A stretch of DNA of 64,000 nucleotides from NCBI GenBank assembly GCA_965278965.1, contig OZ257127.1, forward strand, positions 682,001-746,000, in the 5' to 3' direction. The notes below the pieces were generated by a model. That model had not been told where the DNA came from, ran no database searches, and saw only the letters and a list, made by a program, of their open reading frames with translations. The DNA comes from UBA10649 sp965278965. Lineage in GTDB: Bacteria > Actinomycetota > Actinomycetes > S36-B12. Within the stretch, counting starts at the first letter, position 1. Each line of letters opens with the position of its first letter. A program made the position numbers and the translations under genes. This document shows positions 16,151-24,897 of this stretch, piece by piece.

Positions 16151-18088
16151 CTACTCGGTGCAACGCGCGGCGACGAGCTCGACCCCCGGTAGCGAGCCAG
16201 CGTCGCGAAGCGACTGGACGACCGTCGGGTCGGCGACCACGATGATCCGCCCGTCTCCACCCTCCGCACGCCACTGGCGTACCGCCTGCCCGAACGCCAC
16301 GGGGTCCGCGGCAAGCCTGTCCAGACCACCGGTCAGCGACCCGTTGTCGTCCCGCATCCGGTAGGCCAGCGCGTTGGCCCACCTGCTCGCCAGGTCGACA
16401 GGCGAGGTCGGCCCGGCGACGACGATCGCGACGTCCGCCCGCCCCGAGCTGACCGCCGTCGCGCCATCGACGACCAGGCTGCCGCACCCGGAGGTGAGGG
16501 CCGCGAGGTCCTGCGTCGCGATCGCGCGCAGGGCGTACGCCGTCGAGCCCATGTAGGGGCCGTCGAACTGCAGCGGCCTGATGCCGACAAAGAGCGTGGT
16601 GGCGGCGAAGATCGCGAGCACGGCTGCGCCGCAGGCAACCGTCACCGTCGGTCGCACAGCAGTAGCGACCAGCACGCCGGTAGCCAGGAGCAGCGACACG
16701 ACGAGCACCGTGTAGACCGCTCGCATCGGGTAGTACTGCACCGCTGACGTCATGGCGATGCTGTACCAGCACAGACCCGCGGCGAACGCAGAGCTCAGCA
16801 CCACGAATATGGCGACGAGCCGGTCGCCACGACGCACGGCGCCGATGACCAGCCACGCCACGACGAGGAGCCCCGCGGCGGCCACGGCCCAACCGACAGG
16901 CTCGATGTCGCCGAACACCAAGACCGACCCGTTGCCGCCGCGCCTGATCTCGATGAGGGGCTTGTAGGCCAACGCAGCGCAGGCGACAAGCGCGACGATC
17001 CCCCAGGGGTCGGCCAGCCAGCGGGTGCCGGCGCGCCAGCCGGACCCAGCGACCTCGTGCACCAGCGCGCCGACTCCGGCGGCTGCGACGAACGGCAGGA
17101 GGAGCGGGTACGTGTACGCGACCACCGCACCGGCGACGGCTGTCGACACCAAGATCGGCGCCGGCGATCGTCGACCTTCCAGCACGATCGCGACATACGC
17201 GAGCAGCGCGGCGTAGCCGGCCAGCAACGCGGGCCATCCGGACCACAGCAGGTGGCTGAGGCTGCCCAAGACGATGACCGCCACGGCGAGGGCGGCTGCG
17301 AGCCCGACCGCGAGGTGGCTGGGGCGCGTCGTCGTCCTCCACCGTCGCGCGGTCCGCAGGACGACCACGTAGCAGGTGGCCAGGAACAGGCAGACGGTGG
17401 CGAGCAGGAACGTCGCGTACATCGCAGCCATGGCTGCCGGCTCCAGCCGTGTCCCGTCGACGCCCGCCGCCGATGCGAACACGCTCCACAGGGCGTACGT
17501 CCCGCCCGGGTACGGCCGGTAGAACGAGTACGTCGACTCGCGGAACGTGTCGTCGAGGAAGAAGAACGTCCCGTGGCGCAGGAACGCCCCGAGGTTCGCG
17601 ACGTGCGCCGCGTTGTCGTACCCCCAGCCCAGAACGTGCACAACGCGCACGGTCGGCAGCACCGCGATGAGCGCGCCGCACAATGCCGGCACGACGGCGA
17701 CGACGGCCACGCCGATGAGCCGCAACCGGGCTCGGGCGGGTCGGCGGGCCCGTCCGGCGAGGACATAGGCGATCGGTGGGCCGAGCAGCACGAGCACGGC
17801 GACCGCAAGACGCAGCGTCTGCGGCAGCCGGGCGAACGCGTACGCGACGAGCACGGCAGCGACCATCCACCACAACGTCAGCTCCGGCAGGCGGCCCGGG
17901 CCCCAGGCGAGGACCGACCACGCGAGGACGAGCCCGAGCGTGAGTCCGACCGCGGCGGCCGGGCTCAGCCGCGCACCGAGCCCCCATACGGATGCCGCGG
18001 TGACGAGAGCGAGCCCGGCGACGACGACCCGCTCACGGGAGGTCGACACCCACGCCGACCCCCTCGGCTCGACGGGCCGGTCGGACAT
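16151..18088 (-). CDS. Large integral membrane protein, possibly GT-C glycosyltransferase-like
   Basis: About 645 aa with roughly a dozen hydrophobic segments, starting with VVVAGLALVTAASVWG, and a soluble C-terminal domain of about 150 aa (from GCGSLVVDGATAV to the end). The loop around GTFFFLDDTFRESTYSFYRP carries acidic and aromatic residues of the sort seen in GT-C enzymes. I cannot find a decisive motif, so the call is membrane protein of unknown function. The start is placed at the ATG at 18088; upstream codons lack a ribosome site. It stands alone with its own spacing on both sides. Confidence 0.75.
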   Translation of the reverse strand: MSDRPVEPRGSAWVSTSRERVVVAGLALVTAASVWGLGARLSPAAAVGLTLGLVLAWSVLAWGPGRLPELTLWWMVAAVLVAYAFARLPQTLRLAVAVLVLLGPPIAYVLAGRARRPARARLRLIGVAVVAVVPALCGALIAVLPTVRVVHVLGWGYDNAAHVANLGAFLRHGTFFFLDDTFRESTYSFYRPYPGGTYALWSVFASAAGVDGTRLEPAAMAAMYATFLLATVCLFLATCYVVVLRTARRWRTTTRPSHLAVGLAAALAVAVIVLGSLSHLLWSGWPALLAGYAALLAYVAIVLEGRRSPAPILVSTAVAGAVVAYTYPLLLPFVAAAGVGALVHEVAGSGWRAGTRWLADPWGIVALVACAALAYKPLIEIRRGGNGSVLVFGDIEPVGWAVAAAGLLVVAWLVIGAVRRGDRLVAIFVVLSSAFAAGLCWYSIAMTSAVQYYPMRAVYTVLVVSLLLATGVLVATAVRPTVTVACGAAVLAIFAATTLFVGIRPLQFDGPYMGSTAYALRAIATQDLAALTSGCGSLVVDGATAVSSGRADVAIVVAGPTSPVDLASRWANALAYRMRDDNGSLTGGLDRLAADPVAFGQAVRQWRAEGGDGRIIVVADPTVVQSLRDAGSLPGVELVAARCTE

Positions 18089-18241
18089 CGCCACGCGGGG
18101 GATCCTCGCAGAACAGGTTCCGCCCGCACACCGCCATCGGCGTACGGGCTGAGCGCTGCCCGCGATGTGCACCCCGTCACGTCCCTTCCCCTGGTGGTCC
18201 CGGGCGGATAACCTGCCGGGACTCGTCCGAGGAGGACCGTT

Positions 18242-18991
18242 ATGCGCCGCTCGCTCGTCACCATCTGCCTGACCGTCGGTTTCGTGGCCGCCGGCGTGGC
18301 CGCCGTCCCGGCGCAGGCCGCCGAGTCGGCGAAGCCCAAGCCCAAGCCGATCGTCCTGGCAACGACCACGCCCGCCATCGACGCGGCCGGTGGGTCGGCC
18401 GCCTTCACGGTGACCGGGCTGCCGAAGGGCACCGCCTCACTCCAGCTGCTCGACCCCGCGACGAACAAGTGGGTGACGAAGGCCAGCGTGCCGAAGCGCG
18501 GGACGGCGGGAGCCGTGACGATCACCGGTGTGCCGCAGGGCGTCGCCTCCTACCGCGTGCTCGCCGGCAAGCGCGCTTCGAACACCGTGCCCATCAAGGC
18601 CTACGGCATCTACGCGTTCGGCGGCTACACCAAGCAGCACACGTACGGCAACGCGACGATGGCGTCCGTCGAGGGCTACTTCCCCGGGTACAAGAACCTG
18701 AAGATCGCGGACGGGTTCGGCTGCGAGCGGGTCGACGTGGGCCTGGAGCTGGGGTCCCCGCAGCCGACGTGGAAGGCGAATGTGCTCGTGACGTCGGCGT
18801 CGGGCGTCGTCAACACCCAGATCACGTCGATCCCGAGCGAGATCAAGGTCGCGTCCTCCGTCGGGCAGCCGGTCAGCGGCGCCATCGACGTCGGGATCAA
18901 CGCCTCGACGAGCAACAACCAGCCGTTCTTCGGGTGGACGGGGCTGCAGTTCCACTGCCTGGCCGACCCGGGCATCTCGACCACCTCATAG
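18242..18991 (+). CDS. Secreted protein of unknown function (249 aa)
   Basis: Signal peptide MRRSLVTICLTVGFVAAGVA with cleavage after PAQAA, followed by a Lys-Pro linker (AKPKPKP) and a beta-rich region with an Ig-like first half (FTVTGLPKGTASLQLLD, then VTITGVPQGVASYRVLAG). The second half (YGIYAFGGYTKQHTYGN onward) has two cysteines. It looks like an exported adhesive or carbohydrate-facing protein, but no family is recognised. GGAGG six bases before the ATG is a strong ribosome site. A strong hairpin terminator follows. Confidence 0.75.
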   Translation: MRRSLVTICLTVGFVAAGVAAVPAQAAESAKPKPKPIVLATTTPAIDAAGGSAAFTVTGLPKGTASLQLLDPATNKWVTKASVPKRGTAGAVTITGVPQGVASYRVLAGKRASNTVPIKAYGIYAFGGYTKQHTYGNATMASVEGYFPGYKNLKIADGFGCERVDVGLELGSPQPTWKANVLVTSASGVVNTQITSIPSEIKVASSVGQPVSGAIDVGINASTSNNQPFFGWTGLQFHCLADPGISTTS

Positions 18992-19009
18992 CCCGAGCCC
19001 CCAGACACG

Positions 19010-19047
19010 ACGAGGCCCTCGCACCCGATCGGGTGCGAGGGCCTCGT
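19010..19047. terminator. Strong hairpin, probably a bidirectional terminator
   Basis: A perfect 17-bp stem with the four-base loop GATC, arms ACGAGGCCCTCGCACCC and GGGTGCGAGGGCCTCGT. It sits between the end of the secreted-protein gene (rightward) and the 3' end of tRNA-Asn (leftward), so it can end both transcripts. Confidence 0.8.
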
Positions 19048-19049
19048 GC

Positions 19050-19125
19050 TGGCTCCCCCATCTGGACTTGAACCAGAAACCCTTCGATTAACAGTCGAAT
19101 GCTCTGCCAATTGAGCTATGGGGGA
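19050..19125 (-). tRNA. tRNA-Asn (GTT) with encoded CCA
   Basis: The reverse strand folds into a full cloverleaf. The acceptor TCCCCCA pairs with TGGGGGA, the D-arm is AGCTCAATTGGCAGAGC, the anticodon loop CTGTTAA carries GTT (19090-19092), and the T-arm contains GGTTCAAGTCC. The discriminator is G and the CCA end is encoded at 19052-19050. The hairpin terminator begins three bases after the CCA. Confidence 0.97.
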
Positions 19126-19186
19126 AAGCACCGGACGACCGGCCGACAGAGAATAGCAACCCGCGACCGCGCCTTCGGAGTCCGGG

Positions 19187-19708
19187 TCAGATGCCCAACG
19201 TGGCCCGCAAGGCCGCCAGCTCCGCGTCCGCAGCGGCCCGCAGCGCCGGGTCGCGATGGTCCATCCCGGGGTCGAACATGACGGTCCACCGGACGTCGTC
19301 TCCCAGGCGTCGGGCCACGAAGAGGGCCGAGCCACTGGCCGCACCAGCCGCGAGCGTGCGTCGCTCCGACACCAGGACGCTGTCGGTCACCCGGTCGCGG
19401 ACCGCGGCCGGAAGATCACCCTCGTCGTCGATGCGAATCCGGAGGGCGGGCTGCAGCCGTCCGTCCTCGCCCAGTCGGGTGACCTCCAGCCACGGCTCGT
19501 CCCAGGTCGCCTTGGTGACCTGCTCCCAACCGATCCGGTCGCCGGAGGCCTGCACGTACAGGGCCTTCTCGGTCGCAGCGGTGATGACCGTCTGCGTGCC
19601 GTCTGCCTCCGCGGCGCTCCCCCAGGCGATCACGCGCTCGCCCGGCGGGATCTGCAGCATCGCAAGCATCGGCCCGGGCAGGCGCGAGCGGCGCCGTCGC
19701 CGGTTCAT
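19187..19708 (-). CDS. Conserved hypothetical protein translationally coupled to dnaG
   Basis: Protein of 173 aa starting MNRRRRRSRLPGPMLAMLQI, whose ATG overlaps the dnaG stop codon as ATGA. It has no signal peptide or membrane segment. The sequence is a mix of beta strands such as RVIAWGSAAEADGTQTVI and an acidic C-terminal helix. Genes of this type (DUF-class, PH-like fold suspected) commonly follow dnaG in actinobacteria, but the function is unknown. It ends shortly before tRNA-Asn on the same strand. Confidence 0.75.
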   Translation of the reverse strand: MNRRRRRSRLPGPMLAMLQIPPGERVIAWGSAAEADGTQTVITAATEKALYVQASGDRIGWEQVTKATWDEPWLEVTRLGEDGRLQPALRIRIDDEGDLPAAVRDRVTDSVLVSERRTLAAGAASGSALFVARRLGDDVRWTVMFDPGMDHRDPALRAAADAELAALRATLGI

Positions 19709-21546
19709 CCCGTGCTCCCGAGGGCCGACTGCTGCAGCGAACGGCGGACGTCCTCCAGCGCGAGGAGGTCGGCGAAGCACTGCTCGTAATCGGCCGCCTG
19801 GGTCGTCGGGTCCATCCGCTGCAGCCGCCCCTTGAGGTCGGTGATCCGGCGGGCCGCGTCCAGCTCCAGGAGCCGTGACACGACGCCGACGCCGTAGCGG
19901 GCGTCCTGGCCGGACGAGTAGGGCAGCGGGTCGACGGCGAGCTCGCGCACCAGCCGGCGCACCTCGTCGTCGCGGGCCGCTTCGAGCACGGCGTCGATCC
20001 ACGCGAGTCCGTCCAGGCCGCTGGACGGCCCGCCCGCCCCGACGATGGCTTCGTGCACGAGCCGGGCCGAGGGGTGTGTGTAGGCCTGCCCCTCGACGAG
20101 GTCGTAGATGTCCGCCGTCGCCAGCGGGAGCTGCAGCGCGCACTTGAGCGCTTCACGCTCGACCTGGACGACCGGATCGCGGCGCGAGTCGGTCGTCCGC
20201 GGGGGTGCCGCGGGGGCCGCTCCCCCGCCCGAGGACGACACCGCGCGCCGGACGACGTCGACGTCCTCGCCGAGCCAGCCGGCGAGCCGGTTGGTGTACT
20301 GCGGTCGCAGGGCGGTGTCGCGGATCCGCGCGACGACCGGTGCGGCCGCGCGCAGCGCCGCGACCCGGCCCTCGGCGGTCTCCAGGTCGTATCCGGCCAG
20401 CGTCGACCGGATCGCGAACTCGAACAGCGGGACCCGCTGGTCGACGAGCTCGACGACAGCGGCGTCGCCGCGCGCGAGCCGCAGGTCGCACGGGTCCATG
20501 CCGGTGGGCTCGACGGCGACCCAGGTCTGGGCGACGAAGCGCTGGTCCTCGTCGAACGCACGCAGGGCCGCCTTCTGGCCGGCCGCATCGCCGTCGAACG
20601 TGAACACGACGCTGCCGCTGTACTGGTCGTCGTCCATGAGCAGCCGGCGCAGCACCTTGATGTGCTCGGCGCCGAAGGACGTGCCGCAGGTCGCGATGGC
20701 CGTCGGCACTCCGGCGAGATGGCAGGCCATGACGTCGGTGTATCCCTCGACGACAACCGCCTGCTGGGCCTTGGAGATGTCGCGCTTGGCGAGGTCGATC
20801 CCGTAGAGCACCTGGCTCTTCTTGTAGATCGGGGTCTCCGGCGTGTTGAGGTACTTGGGGCCGTCGTCGTCCTCGAGCAGCCGGCGCGCCCCGAACCCCA
20901 CGACGTCGCCACCGAGGTCGCGGATCGGCCACACGAGGCGACCCCGGAAGCGGTCGTACGGCCCGCGGTTGCCTTGGCTGACGAGGCCGCCGGCGAGGAG
21001 CTCGGCGTCGGTGAAGCCGGCCTTGCGAAGGTGTCCGGTCAGGGCGTCCCACGACTTGGGGGCGAACCCGACGCCGAACCGGCGCGCGGCCTCGTCGTCG
21101 AACCCGCGCTCGCGCAGGAAGTCCCGACCGACCTGGGCCGCTGGGGTCGCGAGCTGCTCGACGTAGAACGCCGCCGCCCGCTTGTGGGCCTCGACGAGTC
21201 GCGTCCGCTGGCCGGCCTGCCGGTTCACGGCGGCGCCGCCGTCGGTGTAGCGCAGTTCGACCCCGGTGCGAGCGGCGAGCTTCTCGACCGACTCCGCGAA
21301 GGTCAGGTGGTCGATCTTCTGCACGAACGACAGCACGTCGCCGCCCTCAGCACAGCCGAAGCAGTACCACATGCCTCGCGACGGTGAGACGTTGAAGCTG
21401 GGCGTCCGCTCGTCGTGGAACGGACACAGCCCCTTCAGCGAGCCACCGCCCGCGTTCTTCAGTCCGACGTACTCGCGCACGACCTCGTCGATGCGGGCGC
21501 GCTCGCGGACGAGGGCGATGTCCTCGTCGCGGATCCGGCCGGCCAT
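19705..21546 (-). CDS. dnaG: DNA primase
   Basis: Primase of about 613 aa that makes the RNA primers for chromosome replication. The N-terminal CHC2 zinc finger has C41, H44, C62 and C65 (CPFHDE and YCFGC). The TOPRIM core includes VVEGYTDVMACHLAG, with the catalytic Glu, and FTFDGDAAGQKAA, with the metal-binding Asp pair. A C-terminal helicase-binding region follows. The start at 21546 gives the usual N-terminus (MAGRIRDEDIALVRERARI); an ATG at 21570 is possible and neither has a clear ribosome site. In many actinobacteria dnaG directly follows dgt; here a repeat-bounded aminotransferase gene separates them. Confidence 0.96.
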   Translation of the reverse strand: MAGRIRDEDIALVRERARIDEVVREYVGLKNAGGGSLKGLCPFHDERTPSFNVSPSRGMWYCFGCAEGGDVLSFVQKIDHLTFAESVEKLAARTGVELRYTDGGAAVNRQAGQRTRLVEAHKRAAAFYVEQLATPAAQVGRDFLRERGFDDEAARRFGVGFAPKSWDALTGHLRKAGFTDAELLAGGLVSQGNRGPYDRFRGRLVWPIRDLGGDVVGFGARRLLEDDDGPKYLNTPETPIYKKSQVLYGIDLAKRDISKAQQAVVVEGYTDVMACHLAGVPTAIATCGTSFGAEHIKVLRRLLMDDDQYSGSVVFTFDGDAAGQKAALRAFDEDQRFVAQTWVAVEPTGMDPCDLRLARGDAAVVELVDQRVPLFEFAIRSTLAGYDLETAEGRVAALRAAAPVVARIRDTALRPQYTNRLAGWLGEDVDVVRRAVSSSGGGAAPAAPPRTTDSRRDPVVQVEREALKCALQLPLATADIYDLVEGQAYTHPSARLVHEAIVGAGGPSSGLDGLAWIDAVLEAARDDEVRRLVRELAVDPLPYSSGQDARYGVGVVSRLLELDAARRITDLKGRLQRMDPTTQAADYEQCFADLLALEDVRRSLQQSALGSTG

Positions 21547-21597
21547 GGGGTCACTGTAGGTCGTGGGCATAGGGGCCTGCGCGGCCTCACCCCCCAC

Positions 21598-21683
21598 CCG
21601 CCGAGGCGCCTTGAATGGTCGGAATGCCGCCCCAAAATCAGGATGAACCGGACACGTTTCGACCATTGGAGGCGTCTCGGCGG
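21598..21683 (+). repeat. 86-bp palindromic interspersed repeat, copy 1 (MITE-like)
   Basis: Begins CCGCCGAGGCGCC and ends GGCGTCTCGGCGG. The outer 24 bases of each end are inverted repeats of one another (21 of 24 match; inner part TTGAATGGTCG versus CGACCATTGGA). The 38-bp centre (21622-21659) matches copy 2 at 35 of 38 positions in inverted orientation. It lies in the space between dnaG and the aminotransferase gene. Confidence 0.85.
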
Positions 21684-21695
21684 TTGGATGGCGAC

Positions 21696-22952
21696 GTGAC
21701 GAGCACACCGAGCACACCGACGGCGCCGAACACGTCCGCAGGATCCGCTCCCGGCACCGTCGATGTCGACCGGCTGCGGGCGGACACGCCCAGCTCGACG
21801 CGGGTCGCCCACCTCAACAACGCCGGCTCGGCGCTGCCGCCGACGGTCGTGGTCGACACGGTCGTCTCGCACCTGCGGCGCGAGGAGGAGATCGGCGGCT
21901 ACGAGGCGCACGCGGAGGCGGTCGACCGCATCGAGGCCGTGCGGGCGAGTGCGGCTCGGCTCCTGGGCTCGAACCCGGACAACGTCGCACTCGTCGAGTC
22001 GGCCACGGCCGCCTGGATGCGCGGGCTTCAGGCGGTCGTCCACACGCGGCCGCCGGCGCCCGGCGATCGGCTGCTCGTCAGCACCGCCGAGTACGCGTCG
22101 AACGTCCTGCCGCTCCTGCAGCTGGCGAAGGCGACCGGCAGCCGGGTCGAGTTCGTGCCCGACGGTCCCGATGGCAGCCTCGACGTCGGTGCTCTGGCGG
22201 CGATGCTCGACGACGATGTCGCGCTCGTGTCCGTCACGCACTGCCCGTCGCAGAACGGCGTCGTCAACGACGTCGCCGCCGTCGGCGCCGCGCTCGCCGG
22301 CGCCCGAGCCTGGTACCTCGTCGATGCCTGCCAGTCCGTCGGGCAGCGTCCGGTCGACGCGACCGCGATCGGGGCGGACTTCCTGTCGGTCACCGGCCGC
22401 AAGTTCGTCCGCGGGCCGCGCGGCACCGGGTTCCTGTATGTGTCCGATGCGGCGCTCGAGGGACTCGAGCCCTTCCCGCTCGACCTGGACGGCGCGACCT
22501 GGACCACCGACGGCTACCGGGTCGCACCGACCGCCCGCCGCTACGAGTACTGGGAGAAGTCGTACGCCGCGGTGCTCGGGCTGGGCGCTGCCATCGACTA
22601 CGCCCTCGACTGCGGCATCGACGCGATCGCCGCTCGTATCGTTGTTCTCGCAACCCGCGCGCGAGACGGGCTCGGCACCATTGCCGGCGTCCGTGTGCTC
22701 GACCGCGGGCAGGATCGCAGCGGGATCGTCACGTTCGCCCACGATGCCGTCGCCGCCGCCGATCTCGTCACCGCGATCCGGGCGGCGGGCGTCAACGTCA
22801 GCTTGTCCACGCCGGACTACGCGCTGCACGACTTCGCGGCGTACGGGACCGACAGCCACGACCAGCCGCAGGCCCGGGTCCGGGTGAGCCCGCACGCCTA
22901 CAACACCGAGGACGAGATCGACCGCCTGCTCGAAGCCGTCGACGCGCCTTGA
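21696..22952 (+). CDS. Class V aminotransferase (cysteine desulfurase/epimerase-like)
   Basis: PLP enzyme of about 418 aa of fold type I. Recognisable parts are HLNNAGSALPP near the start, LVDACQSVGQRPVDA with the PLP-binding Asp, and the Schiff-base Lys in SVTGRKFVRGPRGTGFLYV (about K235). There is no SufS-type catalytic Cys loop that I can identify, so it may be an epimerase-like or sulfur-unrelated member. I chose GTG 21696 because the longer frame from 21615 runs through a repeat element. The last codons and the stop (CCT TGA) lie inside repeat copy 2. The gene is flanked by inverted repeats and interrupts the usual dgt-dnaG neighbourhood. Confidence 0.85.
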   Translation: MTSTPSTPTAPNTSAGSAPGTVDVDRLRADTPSSTRVAHLNNAGSALPPTVVVDTVVSHLRREEEIGGYEAHAEAVDRIEAVRASAARLLGSNPDNVALVESATAAWMRGLQAVVHTRPPAPGDRLLVSTAEYASNVLPLLQLAKATGSRVEFVPDGPDGSLDVGALAAMLDDDVALVSVTHCPSQNGVVNDVAAVGAALAGARAWYLVDACQSVGQRPVDATAIGADFLSVTGRKFVRGPRGTGFLYVSDAALEGLEPFPLDLDGATWTTDGYRVAPTARRYEYWEKSYAAVLGLGAAIDYALDCGIDAIAARIVVLATRARDGLGTIAGVRVLDRGQDRSGIVTFAHDAVAAADLVTAIRAAGVNVSLSTPDYALHDFAAYGTDSHDQPQARVRVSPHAYNTEDEIDRLLEAVDAP

Positions 22953-23021
22953 GTGGTCGAAACGTGTCCGGTTCATCCCGATTTTGAGGCGGCATTGCGA
23001 CCATTCAAGGCGCCTCGGCGG
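22936..23021 (-). repeat. 86-bp palindromic interspersed repeat, copy 2 (inverted)
   Basis: Same length as copy 1 and opposite in orientation. Its right end CGCCTCGGCGG mirrors the left end of copy 1. The left end (CCGTCGACGCGCCTTGAGTG) has drifted by a few bases because it overlaps the last codons and stop of the aminotransferase gene. It ends eight bases before the dgt stop codon. Confidence 0.85.
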
Positions 23022-23028
23022 TGTGGGG

Positions 23029-24249
23029 CTAGCGGACGTGGCGGCGGTGCCAGGCCACGATGCTCACGTCCGTCAGGCTCGCGACCTGGTCGACGACCAC
23101 CCGCAGACGCTCGCCGTCGTCCCGGGCCTGCGCGAACGCCGGCCTCAACCACGGCTCGAGCGAGCGGCCGCCGTCCAGCACGAGCGCGCTGACGAGCTCC
23201 TCGATCGTGCGCTGCTGCCGCGCGTACTCCTCGTCCGCCCCCGGTCGCCGCATGACGTACGCGACCGCGACCGCCTTCATCACGGCGACCTCCGCGCGCA
23301 CCTCCTCGGGCACCACGAGCTGCGCCGCGTAGCGCGCGTGCGGTCCGTCGCCGTACGCCACCTGGGTCGCGATCTGCGCCGTGCGGCAGAAGCGGCCGAT
23401 GAGATGGCTGGTGAAGCGCTTGAGCGCGACAAGGTCGCCCATCGACCCGTCGAACCGCCGCGGCCAGTAGTCCAGGTCGACGAGCCGGTCGAGCGCCGCC
23501 GTGAGCTCCTCCGGCTCCCCCGCCTCGGGGAACCGCTGGTGCGCGACCGCGACGAGCGCGCCCCGCTCGGTCGGCGACCCGAATACGGCAAGGTCGGCCA
23601 GACCACCGTGGACCGCGTCCTCGAAGTCGTGCACGGAGTAGGCGACGTCGTCGGACCAGTCCATGACCTGCTCCTCCAGGCAGGTCCGCTCGCCCGGGGC
23701 GCCCTCCCGCAGCCAGGCGAACACGGGGAGGTCGTCGACATACGTGCCGAACTTCCGCTCCCCCGGCCGCCGCTGCCAGGGGTACTTGCACGAGGCGTCG
23801 AGGGAGGCACGCGTGAGGTTCAGCCCGGCACTGATGCCGTCCTCGCCGACGACCTTCGCCTCCAGCCGCGTCAGCACGCGCAGCGACTGCGCGTTGCCCT
23901 CGAAGCCCCCGATCCGGTCGGCGATCCGATCCAACGCATCCTCGCCGTTGTGGCCGAACGGCGGATGCCCCAGGTCGTGCGCGAGCCCGGCCACCTCGAC
24001 GATGTCCGGATCACAGCCGAGTGCCTCGCCGAGCTCGCGCGCGATCTGCGCAACCTCCAGCGTGTGGGTCAGCCGGGTGCGCAGGAAGTCGTCCTGCCCG
24101 GCGACCATGACCTGCGTCTTGGATGCGAGCCGGCGTAACCCTGCCGAGTGGAGGACCCGCGCCCGATCGCGCGAGTACGGGCTGCGCGGCGACGGCGTCG
24201 GCTCGACGACCCACCGCTGTGCGTCGTGCTCGTCGTACTGCCAGGTCAC
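23029..24249 (-). CDS. dgt: Deoxyguanosinetriphosphate triphosphohydrolase-like protein
   Basis: HD-domain dNTPase of about 406 aa that would split dNTPs to nucleoside and triphosphate. The HD core is clear: LRTRLTHTLEVAQIARELG supplies the first His, and VEVAGLAHDLGHPPFGHNG supplies the HD pair and further His. The N-terminal SRDRARVLHSAGLRRLASKT is a signature of the family. Start placed at GTG 24249 (VTWQYDEHD); longer in-frame starts lack support. It precedes repeat copy 2 and is probably co-transcribed from the TlpA side. Confidence 0.93.
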   Translation of the reverse strand: MTWQYDEHDAQRWVVEPTPSPRSPYSRDRARVLHSAGLRRLASKTQVMVAGQDDFLRTRLTHTLEVAQIARELGEALGCDPDIVEVAGLAHDLGHPPFGHNGEDALDRIADRIGGFEGNAQSLRVLTRLEAKVVGEDGISAGLNLTRASLDASCKYPWQRRPGERKFGTYVDDLPVFAWLREGAPGERTCLEEQVMDWSDDVAYSVHDFEDAVHGGLADLAVFGSPTERGALVAVAHQRFPEAGEPEELTAALDRLVDLDYWPRRFDGSMGDLVALKRFTSHLIGRFCRTAQIATQVAYGDGPHARYAAQLVVPEEVRAEVAVMKAVAVAYVMRRPGADEEYARQQRTIEELVSALVLDGGRSLEPWLRPAFAQARDDGERLRVVVDQVASLTDVSIVAWHRRHVR

Positions 24250-24278
24250 GCCGCCGACACTACTGCCGGCCCGCACAC

Positions 24279-24869
24279 TCAGCCCGGCGACGATCCCCCG
24301 GCCGAAGACCCCTCCGCCACAAGCCCTCGGACGATCTCGTTGAGGCGGTCGGGGTCGGCCTCCCCGATGATGCGCGCGGCGATCCGTCCCCCGCGGTCCA
24401 GTACGACCGTGCTCGGCAGCGCGGATGGCGGGACGCCGGGGATCGTCGTGAGCAGTGATCCGTCGCCATCGACGATGCTCGGGTACGGCATCGCGAAGTC
24501 CCTGACGAAGTCCCGTGCCGCCGCCTGCTCGTCCTGCACGTCCAGCCCGACGACCGCGACGTCGGCAGCGTCCGAGGCCTCCGCGAGGGAGACGAACGCG
24601 GGGATCTCGGTCCGGCAGGGCGTGCACCACGAGGCCCAGGCGTTCAGCACGACGACGCGGCCGCGCAGCGTCGCGAGATCGAGGGCCGACCCGTCCAGCG
24701 TGCTGCCGTCGATCGCCGGCATCGGCTCACGGTCCGCGGGAGCGAACGTCTGCGTGCCGACGAGCGCCGAGGCGGGCTGGTCGCGGCCACACGCCGACAC
24801 CGCGAGCAGGACGGCTCCCAGGGCCAGCGCGGCGACGGCAAGGCGACCTGCGCGGGGAAGGCGTGGCAC
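24279..24869 (-). CDS. TlpA/ResA-like thioredoxin lipoprotein
   Basis: Protein of 196 aa with a lipoprotein signal peptide (lipobox LAVSAC) and an AhpC/TSA-TlpA-type thioredoxin fold. The redox motif is WCTPC within VLNAWASWCTPCRTEIPAF, and the cis-Pro is in PSALPSTVVLD. It acts outside the membrane in thiol-disulfide exchange, possibly reducing apocytochromes or other exported proteins. It lies 29 bases upstream of the dgt start, on the same strand. GlySer-rich C-terminal tail. Confidence 0.88.
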   Translation of the reverse strand: MPRLPRAGRLAVAALALGAVLLAVSACGRDQPASALVGTQTFAPADREPMPAIDGSTLDGSALDLATLRGRVVVLNAWASWCTPCRTEIPAFVSLAEASDAADVAVVGLDVQDEQAAARDFVRDFAMPYPSIVDGDGSLLTTIPGVPPSALPSTVVLDRGGRIAARIIGEADPDRLNEIVRGLVAEGSSAGGSSPG

Positions 24870-24897
24870 CGGGCCATGCTAGACGCGGCGCGCGGGG

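Noticed and set aside
16151..18211. Long frames of more than 330 codons antisense or shifted to the membrane-protein gene
   Set aside because: They are Arg/Ser/Gly-rich shadows; only the frame with hydrophobic helices has a natural composition.
21615..21695. N-terminal extension of the aminotransferase starting at an ATG at 21615
   Set aside because: The extension is encoded by repeat copy 1, has no ribosome site, and a similar peptide is encoded by copy 2 in another context, so it reflects the repeat and not the protein.
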